A DNA stretch of 64,000 nucleotides, from positions 3,410,001-3,474,000 of the forward strand of contig WUJK01000002.1 of NCBI GenBank assembly GCA_011317545.1, written 5' to 3'. The position numbers were made by a program, and so were the translations under genes. How positions within the stretch are numbered: position 1 is the stretch's first letter; every line of letters begins with the position of its first letter. Under the pieces are notes generated by a model. The model worked only from the letters and a program-made list of their open reading frames with translations, made no database searches and was not told the origin of the DNA. Source of the DNA: Coniella vitis (taxonomy: Eukaryota; Ascomycota; Sordariomycetes; Diaporthales; Schizoparmaceae). Below, piece by piece: positions 47,495 through 58,977 of the stretch.

Positions 47495-49939
47495 TAACGA
47501 GGTGTGGATATTCAGGCTGTTTTTGCGTTGCGCGATGGGGAGAAGATGTTGTCGCAAAGACGGCTTTGTTTTTGTCGTTGTCACGTGTAATGCTGCTGGC
47601 GCGCGCTTGCTGGCGTGTTGGGGTGGTTGGAGATTGGCAGCGTAGCGTCTCTGCGCCAGAAGCCCGCTGCAAGTAGCCCACCGCCCCGCGTCCGCCGTGC
47701 TGGGCAGGGTTATGAAGAGCCAACCCAATCATGTCGTTTCCTTTTGATGACATAAGAACTTGTCCAAGCGAGGTAGAGCTTACTCATCAACTGGCGAGGC
47801 TAACCAATCAGGTTCAGACTTGCATCAATCTTTTGGGTCCATTCGTCTCAAGACTGAGCGTCCGCAACGGGTAGAATACTATGACTAGTACATAGCGTGT
47901 CAAGAGCTTGCGTGCCAACATGCTAAACATACTCACCATGAGAACTGTACCACAAGATTGGTGGTCGCTATAAGCGAATGTCCGTCGTCAGGGCAGATGG
48001 ACCTCTTTTGGAATGTATGGACCTGGCGTAAAGCCGAGCCCCAACACAAACAACAAGAGCAGGCACGTCAACCAGAATGCCGTGGCCAGAACAGCAACAT
48101 TATTCAGGTCCTGATTTAGGGCCCTGACATATGTACATAGTATTTCTGAGCAAACGACAAGGCGCACCCCCTCAGGAGATTACATAGTACGGCACAGTCC
48201 CATCACGTACTTCGTACAGTCATGCATAGTAGCATGCGTACCAGAAAGGGGTCGTTCTCTGGCCCGGTAGATGAAATGGACGCGCGAGTGGAAATAAGGT
48301 GCGGGTCTGTGCCTAAATGACGGCCCCTCTCCTGGCTCGTGCAGTCTGTCTGTTTTACCTTTTGATACTGTACGGTTGCTTTATCACATTTTAGCTACTA
48401 CATAGCACAACTTTGCGCCAAGTGGCCCAAAGTCTGTTTATAGTAATGTCGGCTTGTGTCGTGAGCCACCGAGGCTCCTCTACAAAGCAAAGTACAGGCT
48501 GTGAAAAAGAAAGGCGTGCAACACATGGCGCAGCAATAAAACATCCTGCAATGACGTATTTAAAATATTACCTGTTGCAGCTGGCTGTGCTGTGAAGAAG
48601 CACTTGCCGAACACTATGTACGCACATAGTAGTATGGGGGCAACCGTTCGCGTCTAGGACATATTGATAGGTACATTCCCATTGAACCTTGCACACTTTC
48701 CAAGGAGACCACCAAGGAAAGAAAGTGACAAGATTCATAGGAGTCTGCCGCAGCTATATATGTCGACTCCCTAGATTTAGATCGGCATGGACGCCCCTTG
48801 CAAAGATCAGCTACGTACATAGTAGCACTGTCAGAAACGGCGCAGACACCAAGATACAGGAACAAACCGACGATTCCTTTTCTTCCTGAAAGTGGTTTGA
48901 CCCTGCCAGTAGCAAGAGTCTATTGGGGCGTCGCTCGTTCAAGCCAGTCAAATGTCGACTCAGACAGCAGGGCAAACCATATGCGTTGTGATACATTGTG
49001 AACCTGTCCATTCCATATATTAGCTGCTGTCGCATGAAACTCGGTTCACAGAGTAGCACTTCGGCAAGTAAGGGCTTCCTTTTCGGCAGCATCACAGCGT
49101 GACGGCCCTGCCGCACAGGGCGTTTCAGGCCTGACAGAGTTGATGCCCTGCGCCGACGTTCACGAGTCGAAATGACCAAGGCTACATCGCAGCAAGCAGG
49201 CGGCTGTGTAGGGCAGGTGAGAGCCAATCCTGTCAGTTCCGCTTTGCGTGGCAACTGCCTTGGTCGCGTGGAGGGGCTGTGGGCTGTGGGAAGCGGGAAG
49301 CAAAAAGTTGAGCCAGTGAAAGTCAAAGCGTGTTGGCCTGCTGCAGGGCCCAGTTCCAAGGACAGCAAGGACAGCACTGTACCTGAAAGAGGGGCTTGTG
49401 GAGAAAGTGTTCCTGGGACTACGATGTACTATGTGACAGCCCCGGTTGCTCTGGGTACCAGAGTTCTGTGCACCAAAGGAAAAGCAGCCCGCAGAGCGTG
49501 TGTGTGCCGCTCACAGGGGGGCCCACCTGCCAGGGACAAGGGATGCGGTGCCAACGCCAACGCCTGCATAGTAGTCAGCCTGGCGCTCCAGGGACTATCA
49601 GCTGCGAAGTGCACCCCCGCCTTGTCCCTGTGCCTGCTAATGCAAACGGGAACCCCTTTCAGTGCCTCGCCTAATGTCGTTCCATTCATAACACCCCGAT
49701 CTTCACACGCAGACAATACCTGCTCTCTTCGGCCGCTCCGCCCTCATCCCACCACCAGAGCCTGTGGCTTTCCAACTCTTCCTCTCGGCTTTTTTTTTTT
49801 TCGATACATACATCGCCAACCGAACCTCCTCCGTCGGACCTTTCTGGATCCTGTCTCTCAGCCCGTCTCCACTCGCATTCTGCCCTCGAGCACCGAGCAA
49901 CCAACCTTCTCTTAGACTACACGAAATCTACCGCGCAGA
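47495..49939. other. Shared upstream region of two divergent genes
   Basis: About 2.4 kb. The last 250 bases are a CT-rich leader for the KxDL gene. Five ACATAGTA/TACTATGT copies lie between 48135 and 49434. A 247-codon open frame (49172-49915) has no domain and runs into the KxDL leader; I do not call it. Confidence 0.55.
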
Positions 49940-51170
49940 ATGGCGTCCTCTCCCACCCAGACTCCCGCTCAACCCGCCAAAGGCGCACCAGACGTCGACT
50001 TCGTGTCTGACGAGCAGCTCGACAGAGATTGGAAGCCCAATGCTCGCCGCCCTCAGTCGTACGCTTCTGTCCCTTGCTTGGCTTGAGGTTGCGTTGCGGC
50101 GCAATCTCCGAACTTCAAGAAAACCTGCAGGACTGACAGTTGGTTGCGTCTTTACAGCACCATTGCCCGCTCTTTCTCTGCTGAGCTCGAGGGCATTTTT
50201 CGAATCGATAACAGTGTCGCAGACTTAGACGCCAAGCTTGACGAGCGGTGTGTAACCCAGCAGAGAGCCACAGACCTCAAGACCGCCTGAACCCAGCGAC
50301 ACGATTGAAGCTCCCCTTTTCCCATCTCAGACCCACCGCTCATCACCACCATCCTTCTACACGTGGCACAATTCACACTTTGTCAGGTGATGGAAGAAGA
50401 GACAGTTTTTACTTTCGTTTTCTTGCGGAGACACGGTTCTGCGAGTAGATGAAGAAAAGAGCAAAAAGCTGACAGATGCGCTTTCCACGTTCGACAGCAA
50501 GCATACCGTTCAGACACAAGCCAGCGAGCTCGAGGCCCTGGAGCAGCGAATCCGTGAAATGGAGGAGCGTCTGCGGCGCAACGGCAACTCTCCAGCACTT
50601 CAGACATCCATTCCCGAGCGACGACCAATCGCACACCAGCCAAGTGACAGCACCTTGACAGCCACGACGGCCGAGCACCAGAAGCATGGCGGCTCGCGAC
50701 CAGGTACGGCAAAGGCGAGCCAGCAGGCGGTCCCTGGGGCACTACCGCCTACGCCCACCGCTAGTGAAGGTGAATACGAGTTTGTTCCCGACCCTTTTAC
50801 CACCTCCTTCGGCCCAGAGTACCCTCGGTATCGTCACCAGTTACTGCTCCCTCGGATAATGAACACCACTGCCATTCCTTCCATTGATGTGAGCGGGCTC
50901 GTGGGATCTGGACCTGCTGCGAGCGCAGCTCTCCTCCATAATCAAGCACAGCAACTTCGAAACCAGCATTATCATCATCACCCCCAGTTACTCCAGCAGC
51001 AGCAGCAGTCGCACTACAATCAGCTCCTTATGCATAACATTCCTTCAGCACCATCTGCAGCAGACGCGAGATCCGTCAAAAGCGTGCGAACAATTGGGTC
51101 CGAAAACGGAAGTGCTGACTTTGTAATTGTGCCCGGTCCAGATGGCGACGGCGAACAGGACCACCACTAG
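49940..51170 (+). CDS. KxDL-domain protein (BLOC-1/BORC-related subunit)
   Basis: Three exons, 49940-50058, 50158-50247 and 50498-51170, giving 293 residues with consistent phases. The KxDL domain lies at about residues 40-100: TIARSFSAELEGIFRIDNSV, then DLDAKLDER, and across the second splice KHTVQTQASELEALEQRIRE. The 250-nt second intron was fixed by this continuity; other acceptors break the domain. In animals and yeast, KxDL proteins (KXD1) are coiled-coil subunits of BLOC-1 or BORC complexes that act on endosome and lysosome traffic. The C-terminal half is low complexity, with His- and Gln-rich tracts near residues 215-230 and an acidic end. Confidence 0.85.
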
Positions 51171-52922
51171 AGAGACTTACGACCTTGGATCCTGGATAAA
51201 CCATTCGACCGACAATGAAACCCTCACCGAAACGGTCTAAAAAGATTCTTGACCTTCCCTACTCGATCTACCGCCAAAGAAGGACCAAGAGACCCTGCCT
51301 TTGCGTTTTCACCTATTTCATGGTCAACAAAAAACCGCCTAAGATTTCCGAATATGCCCTGCGATCCGACCCATTGGTTTTAACAATGGCCATTGAACAT
51401 CATGTTCTTTTGCCCGACCTTCGATTCATCTTTGCTTTTTTTTTTTTTCAGGATAGACGGTGCACTTATCGTATCCGGGCCCCCGAATTGCATGGCACCC
51501 CACTGCCGTACGCGCAAACTCGAGACCCGACATATTTTTGTTTCACTGGTTTTCTGGCGTTCAGGATCATCCATTGTCCGAGCGGTTGTCCACATAGCCC
51601 CCTCAGCACTACTAGATCCCTGTCTATCCAACCTTGGGTCGCGTACAGACCAGAGTGGGATGACTCTTACCGTTCCCCAGTTTCCTTTCTTTGCTTCTGA
51701 CGCAACTTTCAGCTTCAGCCTCGACTTCGAATTCGGGGTTCTTTTGGTTTTCTGGACGCCTTTTTTAGTCCAGTCTTCCGCTTTCTAAACCCCTGTCTTC
51801 TTTGTTTTCTTTTGTGTTATAGGAGACGACGGTCGTCCGGATTTATGACAAACAGACGGGACGGAGCAGGGCCAGAGCGGGCGATATGTAAGAGACGAAA
51901 CAACACAACACATTCAGAAATTCTTTTCTTTTTTCCCTCTCTTTTTTATTCAACTCATGAAGATGCCAAGCATGACGACGAGCCCAGAAGATGAGCAGTC
52001 ACTGGAGTTTTGAACCGGACGCCTCACCTGCCCGTGAGGTGTTTTCTTTTAATGCCCTTCTGCGTCCCCACCTGGGGTAGTGAATGTGTATAGATGAAAC
52101 CAGACCAGATCACACAGGGCCAAAGTAAGCAAAGGTTTTTCGGATGAGGTGGTTGGCGGATGTGATTGACGGGTGGTATTCAGCACCCTTTGCAATGGAA
52201 AGCTTGTATCAAAGTCTGCAAGGTTTTTATCTATAGGCAGCTTTGAATATGCATGTTTGGACATCCAAGCAATTAGAAGTTCTTTTCGGGCCATGTGAAT
52301 GTAGCGGATTTGAATGCAAATCTACCTGTTGGGCGCCCCAGCCGAGTTCCCAGGTGCTTCAGGCCAGCTTATAGACACACTACGTACAGTATGTACACAT
52401 GTTTGCTGAAATCAACGTCCCAGTCAGTCTCTCACATAAGCATGCGTTTGCAGTGGAATCTCATGGGATGAGGGCCCGTTACGGTGTTGCTGCAATACGA
52501 TGATTCTGGTTCTACGTCAAATTAATACACATATTTTATTTTGAATTAGACCATGTGTTTTGTGTCCATTCTAAGCCTTATTTCTAGCAAATTCAATGCG
52601 GGACAGAGTCTTCAGGCAATGCAGGAGTGCAAACTAAGATACAGAGTCTATGTTCCCCTTCATAAGTGGTATCTTCACCAAGGTGGTTGGTTAATGCTGA
52701 ACGACATGACATGATGGTACATTTTCCGCCTGCACTTGTCCCTCTGAGAAGCTTTAGTACTTGATGTGTTAGAAAAGAACTGAGAAAAGAAGAAAAAAGC
52801 AATATCTGGGGATGCCTTCCGCCACTGATAAATGCTTAAAACGACAGGCAAATACCAATGATCTTGACAAAGCAGTAAAAGGTTGGGCTAGTATCATGCG
52901 CTGAGATGCAATCGCACAGCAA
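51171..52922. other. Intergenic region between convergent genes
   Basis: About 1.75 kb between the KxDL stop and the protease stop. It must hold both 3' untranslated regions. No gene recognised. Confidence 0.6.
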
Positions 52923-54343
52923 TCAGATGTAAAGCTGCTTCTTCGCGAAACCAACAGATTGGTTGCCAAGGTTGAAGTCAACATAGACGGCCTTGAGAAA
53001 GACATCCCCCATAATAGAAAAGCCCATGTTGCTCTCTTGTATGCCGCCATAGCACCATGGGGGACCGGCCACAGGTGCAACTGAATAATTCATAAAAACG
53101 CCTGGTACGGTGTATTCGTTCCAGGTGCTGCTGAAACCAAAGTGGAAATCAGGTAGGGTCGCGTTGCAAGGGAAAACGTACGCGTCGTCACCTTGACTAT
53201 ATTGCGCACCGGAAACGGCCTTGTAATATCTGGCTACAATGTCACTCGGCCCGAGGAACAGGCTGGTACCAGTATCGACGATTGTGTCCCAGCTGTGCAC
53301 CATGGTGCGATTGGTTTTGCCAACACGCATTGTACTGACTTCAATCCACCAGTAGCCCTTATTGGGCTTGACGGGACGGTAAACAAGCTGTCCAGTATAT
53401 GCAGTTGGATCGACGGCACCAAACGTGTACGTGCCATTTGCGTGATACTGCAAATCAACAGCAATATGTTGGATGTTCTGGGCCTTGAGCTGACCAATAA
53501 TGGGTGGCATTGCTGGTGTGGCGGTGGTAGTCAGGTTGATGGCGAGGCCCATCAAACCGGACAGAGGGGCGTCGTCTTTGACCAAGTTAGAGCTGTAGCT
53601 ACTAGCTACCTCTACTGTGGCATTTGCGACGTTGAGACCGGCGATTTGGACTACATCAGTATAGACCTTGCCTCCAGCATAGCTGCCGTCACCTGTTACT
53701 CGTCAGCAAATTGACCCACGGGGCAGGTATCTTGGTAGCAAAAGACGAACCGTAGCTAATGGACCAAGAGCTGCCATTGACGACTCCAGAAGTGGAAGAA
53801 TTGGTAGGATCGTAAACCCGCCGCTTGCCAAGGTCATCTTGTCGAACGCCAACTTTGGGCGAGAAAACCCAGCTATCAATGCTGTCAATATGTGCAATTG
53901 CCTCATAAGGTGCTTAATTGAGCGGCCCGCATGCGTGTGACTTACAGATCAGCCGAGCCCGTGTCGAGATCCAGATTGACCATCTGTGGAGGAGTTCCGA
54001 TACTGACAGGACATAACCATTCCCGATCGTTCTCCTCAACAAAACCGCTTAATTCACCCACTGTGAAATGTACTCAGCAAAGCACGTGTAATGTGATACT
54101 TATGGACGGTCACCTACCAGTCGCGTCAAATTTGTTGGCAGTAGAATCCAGCAGGTGAGAATATCTAGCAAGAGCCTTCTGCTTGGCGGTAACACCATTG
54201 GCTCGGTATTTGACATTGTGGACTGTACCCAAGCTGTGCCCGTCCTGCGAGCGGCTCAACCGAGAAGGAAGGCCTTCGACCATGGTGACCAACAGAGTGA
54301 CTTCGCACAAGAATACCAATGCATTGGCGGCCGAGACCTGCAT
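52923..54343 (-). CDS. Secreted pepsin-like aspartic protease (family A1)
   Basis: Four exons on the minus strand, 54118-54343, 53946-54060, 53751-53872 and 52923-53692, giving 410 residues. The N-terminus is a signal peptide (hydrophobic to about residue 24), then a basic propeptide. The two catalytic aspartates are in DTGSADLW (Asp 108) and DTGTSLFLG (Asp 294). A third exon begins exactly at the Trp after the first motif. CNATLPDF and WCYGGIQ supply the expected C-terminal disulphide. There is no C-terminal Ser/Thr-rich tail or GPI signal, so this is a soluble secreted enzyme rather than a yapsin. The first motif has Ala for the usual Ser. The likely role is extracellular protein digestion. 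Confidence 0.92.
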
Positions 54344-55914
54344 CTTGACGCTTGTTTGGCCTGCGTCTAGATTGGTGGTACAGTGTGCCTAAAAAACAAA
54401 AAGAGATGAAGGTGGGTAATGGTTAGGACTGATCGAGTTATCTTGTTATAATTTGGGTAGCTGTTTTGGCGAACCATGAGATTTTGTATTGATGGGCGGC
54501 CAATAAATATCGTGAGGATTTGATGCTGGCCTGCCTGACGAAGTGGCCCCTTTCAAGTGACTGGCGACATCAAGATTGGAACAAAGAGGGCCACTCATTC
54601 CTTGGAACATGATCTTTGGTAATATATGACAGGAAATACGAACCTAGACAAAGCGTCCAAATGGACATCCAGCGAGGGATGTCTTAGTCAAAAGATGAGG
54701 TAGGGAGTGGACTGGACGATAGTGGAGTTGGCGGCGGCGGCTGGTGAAGGAGGATGGATGCCTTGAAGCACGGAAAGGGTCGGATATCGTGGGAGAAGAA
54801 GAAGAAGAAGAAAGGCACAAAACTTAGAAAAAGCAGAGAAATTGCGAACGCAGTTTCTCCAGCTCCTGGAAGCAACAAACGCCCGCCGTAACCGGGTCGA
54901 GGAAGCTACTCAAGTGCAGTCTGCAGAGAACACTTCCTGGGCAATAGCAGGTGGTTCGAGTTGGGCGAATGCACGCTGCGGGAAAAGAAACGATGACATG
55001 AGAATCGACAAGGACCTCGTTGTTCGGAAAGGAAAAGTACATTGCCAAAAAGGACGGAGGGCTCGAAAGGACAGTGAGCATATCAACAGGCGCAGAGGCG
55101 AAGACTAATCTAGCCAGGGCGAAGGAGGCATGCGTGGCCATGTACTTGGGCAGGAGCACCCAGACGACCCAGAAGCGGAAGGAAGAGGCGCACCTACGCA
55201 TCTGTGATGCAGTGCGACTGCCGTTTTGCGCAAGCCACGGCTAGTCATGGGGAAAGGCGCAAGGTGTGACGGGTAAAGCGGATGAAGATCTCAGGCCAAG
55301 TAAGGCTCAAGGTTGACTGGAGACTCTCCCTTTGGACCTTGTGGTGCTTGCCCCGTGCCTCCTCGTGATAACAACACCCACCATCAATCAGAAGCAGTGC
55401 CTGGCTGTCCCAAAGGCTGGCTGCCTTGGCGACAGCGCACATGAAACACGCCGGCTAGCAAGGCAAATGGTCCTGTGTCCTCGTCAGACAGACATGCACG
55501 TCACCCGAAGCCAGATCCTCTACCCTGGGATGAGCTGCGTGCGACCCAGCAGCCGTTGATGGCGTTCGGCAGCAAGGGGCCAGCTCCAGCCACACTACCG
55601 TGTGGGCGCCCCCGGCCACTGAGACAGCGCAGCCCTTTGAACGGCGACTCTTGTTTGACCTCGACACCTACCTGGTTGTTCAGAGCGCCACAAAGCCGAG
55701 GCATAATAGAAGTTTGTGGATAGCATCAGCAATAGCGACATTGCAAATTCGCCACGAACCATTGCTGATTCGCTTGGGCAACATACATGGCACCGCACAT
55801 AGGTCCTCTCTTGCTTTGCCCCGTTGCTTGGAACAAAGACAGCCAAAACGTCCATTTCTTCGTCTATCCGCTGTGCTATCTGTAACTCATCGAATCATCA
55901 TCGACCAATGCTAA
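54344..55914. other. Protease promoter and Lhs1 3' flank
   Basis: About 1.6 kb. A GAAGAA run lies near 54790-54815. No gene recognised. Confidence 0.6.
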
Positions 55915-58900
55915 TCACAACTCATCCTTCGTGTGCTCCTTCTCACCCTTCATCGTCTCCTTGCTGCCCTCTTCGGCAGCACCTCTCGCGGCTTGGTCCT
56001 CCTGAAGCTGCCTCAACAGCTCCTCGAGCTCTTCGGTGGATGGCATCTGACCGTCCTTGCCAATCTCAATGGTCTTTTCTGATCCAGGACCTCCTGCCGT
56101 GCTGCTGGTCTTGGACTTCTTAGTCTTTGACGACGAGGTCTTGCTCTTCTTCTTGTCAAAGTTCTTGACGCTCTTCATGGCCAGGTCCATGCCTGCCTTG
56201 TCCAGCTTCTGGCGCCAGTCCTTCAATGCTTTGATAGTCAGCACTGGATCGTCAGTGGGCCCCAGCTTTTGCTGTTGGGGCTCCATCTCCTCAAGCCATT
56301 CCGTTATCTTGGCGTAGAGGTCTTCAGTTTCCTTGAGGTCGTCAAGGACATAGAGCGGCGGCACGGGACCACGCTCCTTCAAGACATCTTCCATCTTGGT
56401 GGCATGAATAGCTGTTGGTTCGTCGTCCTCCAGACCGTCAAAGTCGCCACTGGGAGCCGGGGTCACTGTGGAGGACTCGGAGGAGGCAGTCGCGGAGGCA
56501 GATGACACCCAATCATCGTACTCGGCAATCTTGTCTTTGATATTGTTGATGAACTCATCTGTTTGCTTGAGCGCATCTTTGAGGCCACTGAGGAGCTGTG
56601 GCCGCTCCGTGCCCTCCTCTATGCGGTTTTGAATCGGCGTCACAATGTCTTGCAACTCCTTGAGCTTCTTCTTCAGATCTTCCTTCGAGGCGTCAGCGCC
56701 ATCGCCGTACAGCCAGTCGCTTGCCGCACTGCTCTTCTCCTCGAGCAGCTTGCGCTCAGCCTCTGTGGAAGCAGCAACGAAAACTTCGCTGTCAATCAAG
56801 TCTCGAACCTTGTAGGTAAACCCTTCGAGTTGGTTCAAGGCCTCTTCACGCTGACGACGGGCCTTGTCTGACTGCTCAAAGGCCGAAAGTCTGTCTTTGG
56901 CTTGACGAATGTAGACTCTGTCCAGTTGAGGCGCCCCAGTGATCGTTAAATCATACTTGACATTGACAGAGACAATCTTTTTGGTTTTAGTCTCCCTGGC
57001 CTCGCCAGTCTCAGAAGATGAGGCTGAAGAGACTGTGTCGGTCGACTCACTGGAGCTCTTAGTTGACGCAGAGGATGAGGAAGAAGATGATGATGAAGAT
57101 GAAGATGAAGCCGAGCTCGCGCTCGTGGATGATTCAGACGTCTCGTCTCCCGCGACTGGCTTCTGCTCCTTCTTGTCACCGAAACCGAACAAGTTCTTGA
57201 CACCGTCCATCAAACTCTCCTTTTCCACAACCTCTGCTTCACACTCAACATAAGCCTTGGCAATCTCAACCTCCCCGTTGTCGCTGGCAAGGCGCAGCCC
57301 AACCTTGAAAGAGACGTCCGAAGGCTCACAGGAGTACTTCTCCTTCATCAGCGCGATAGTCTCGGTCAAGTTCCTCGTGCTCAGTGTCTTGGTGGCCTTT
57401 TCTTCGATACCAGGGGTTATGTCTGAGGATGCGCCGGGCACCTTTTGGTAAAAGTCAATAGAAAAGTCTTCCTTGTTGGCAAATGTGAACTCCTTGGCAG
57501 CGGCACCAAGGTGGGACGTAGACGTCCAAACCTGCTGGTGCCGAGCCTTACCCTTATCGTCTTTCCACTTCATGCCAGCTGGGTAAGCTGCGCCTTCAGA
57601 TACCCTGATCTCCTTGACACGGAAGCTCGGGCTAAGCTCAGCCGCCCGGAAGCCGGCACCAAAGACCGCAGACTCGTCAGAGTTGACATTGCTGCGGATC
57701 TTGTCGCCAGTAAAGAGCCTTTCGAGTTCCTTTTGGACAAAGGGTGTGCGAGTGGCGCCTCCATGAAGAATGACAGAGTCAAGGTCGGCCACATTCAGAC
57801 CCGCTGTGTCGAGAGCACCCTGAATAGCATTTCCGACTCTTGCGGCATATGCCTCCACCAGCGCTTCGAAATCAGCGCGTGTGGTCTTGTACTTGAAGTC
57901 GACGTCCTCGTAAAGGCTTTCAAAGCTGGTTTGTGTGTTCTGGTTGGCGCTCAAGACGTGTCGGAGTCGTTCTGCATCCTTCCAGAGCTTGGCCATGGCG
58001 CGACCGTGTGTCTTGACGCCCTCAAGCGTAGCTCCAACCTTTTTGGCGGCAGGTGACTCGATAAACTTCTGAATCATGTCGTCGACAATTATGCTGTTAA
58101 GGGTGTCACCGCCCAGCGATCGGTCCCATCCGCTGCCGAGAACAATAACTTCTTGGATAGTTTTGTTATATTTGCCAACATCCTTGACCGTACGCGACTG
58201 CATCTTCAGGATCGTCGCTTTTGTAGATCCAGCTCCCATGTCAAAAATCATGTGGTGCTCCGGCTTCTCGCCTGAATTGATGTTGGGGAATGTCCGGCTC
58301 GTCGCATAGTTGAGTCCTACGGCCAAGCCGTCGCTAATCAGAGAGAGAACCTTGAGGCCGGCTAATTCAGCAGCCGTCGAGATGGCGCGCTTTTCCTCAA
58401 TCGTGTAGAATGGCGGAACAGTGAGCACCACGCTGCGCACAGTTGTGCCCTCGCCAGCCATGTTCTCGGCGTTCTTTTGGATGCTCTGTAGCTCCATAGC
58501 CAACAGCTCTTCGACCAGCCACGCAGGCTCCTTGGCAGCGAAGGCATCCTTGCTCTTGAAGGCGGTGGTCCCCTTGACCTTGTGGCTTTCGAGCTGCAGG
58601 GCAGGGTGCCGAGCAGCATACTCCTTGACCTCGGCGTCGTCGAAGGGCAGGCCAAGAAGAGCCTTCAGGTTCGGGTATACGTCGCCGGGGAAGCGTGCAG
58701 ACAGGGCCATGGCGTCAGAGCCGTAAAGGCGCTCGGGAAAGTCGCCTGAGTTTGCGCCATTCTGGAGAGGCTTGAAGGCGACGGCGGAGGTTTCTTTGCG
58801 GCGCGAATCTTTGGTCAGGACAATTTCGAGGGGAATGCCGGGCTTCACGAGGGCAGCCTTGATGTACTCCGTTCCGAGGTCAACGCCCAGTACTGCAGAT

Positions 58901-58977
58901 GCAGCAAAGACTTGTGAGGTGAACAGAAAGAGCGCACACAGCATCAAGCGCAGAGGGGAAGCTGTGACGCCCGCCAT
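55915..58977 (-). CDS. LHS1: ER-lumenal Hsp70-family chaperone Lhs1 (Orp150/GRP170 type)
   Basis: Single exon for 1020 residues from the ATG at 58977; the frame is open further upstream but the signal peptide begins here. Residues 1-27 are a signal peptide (RLMLCALFLFTSQVFA). The Hsp70 ATPase domain starts VLGVDLGTEYIKAALV and includes the phosphate-binding MIFDMGAGSTKA and the adenosine-site VILHGGATRTPFV. After a beta-sandwich domain comes an acidic linker with a run of about 13 Ser (about 610-650), typical of Lhs1/Orp150 loops, then a helical lid. The C-terminus is KDEL. Lhs1 is the nucleotide exchange factor for Kar2/BiP and assists translocation and folding in the ER. The retention signal is KDEL rather than the HDEL usual in fungi. 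Confidence 0.94.
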   Translation of the reverse strand: MAGVTASPLRLMLCALFLFTSQVFAASAVLGVDLGTEYIKAALVKPGIPLEIVLTKDSRRKETSAVAFKPLQNGANSGDFPERLYGSDAMALSARFPGDVYPNLKALLGLPFDDAEVKEYAARHPALQLESHKVKGTTAFKSKDAFAAKEPAWLVEELLAMELQSIQKNAENMAGEGTTVRSVVLTVPPFYTIEEKRAISTAAELAGLKVLSLISDGLAVGLNYATSRTFPNINSGEKPEHHMIFDMGAGSTKATILKMQSRTVKDVGKYNKTIQEVIVLGSGWDRSLGGDTLNSIIVDDMIQKFIESPAAKKVGATLEGVKTHGRAMAKLWKDAERLRHVLSANQNTQTSFESLYEDVDFKYKTTRADFEALVEAYAARVGNAIQGALDTAGLNVADLDSVILHGGATRTPFVQKELERLFTGDKIRSNVNSDESAVFGAGFRAAELSPSFRVKEIRVSEGAAYPAGMKWKDDKGKARHQQVWTSTSHLGAAAKEFTFANKEDFSIDFYQKVPGASSDITPGIEEKATKTLSTRNLTETIALMKEKYSCEPSDVSFKVGLRLASDNGEVEIAKAYVECEAEVVEKESLMDGVKNLFGFGDKKEQKPVAGDETSESSTSASSASSSSSSSSSSSSSASTKSSSESTDTVSSASSSETGEARETKTKKIVSVNVKYDLTITGAPQLDRVYIRQAKDRLSAFEQSDKARRQREEALNQLEGFTYKVRDLIDSEVFVAASTEAERKLLEEKSSAASDWLYGDGADASKEDLKKKLKELQDIVTPIQNRIEEGTERPQLLSGLKDALKQTDEFINNIKDKIAEYDDWVSSASATASSESSTVTPAPSGDFDGLEDDEPTAIHATKMEDVLKERGPVPPLYVLDDLKETEDLYAKITEWLEEMEPQQQKLGPTDDPVLTIKALKDWRQKLDKAGMDLAMKSVKNFDKKKSKTSSSKTKKSKTSSTAGGPGSEKTIEIGKDGQMPSTEELEELLRQLQEDQAARGAAEEGSKETMKGEKEHTKDEL

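Noticed and set aside
49172..49915. 247-codon plus-strand open frame upstream of the KxDL gene
   Set aside because: No recognisable domain, composition unlike its neighbours, first codon not embedded in a good context, and its end overlaps the CT-rich leader of the KxDL gene.
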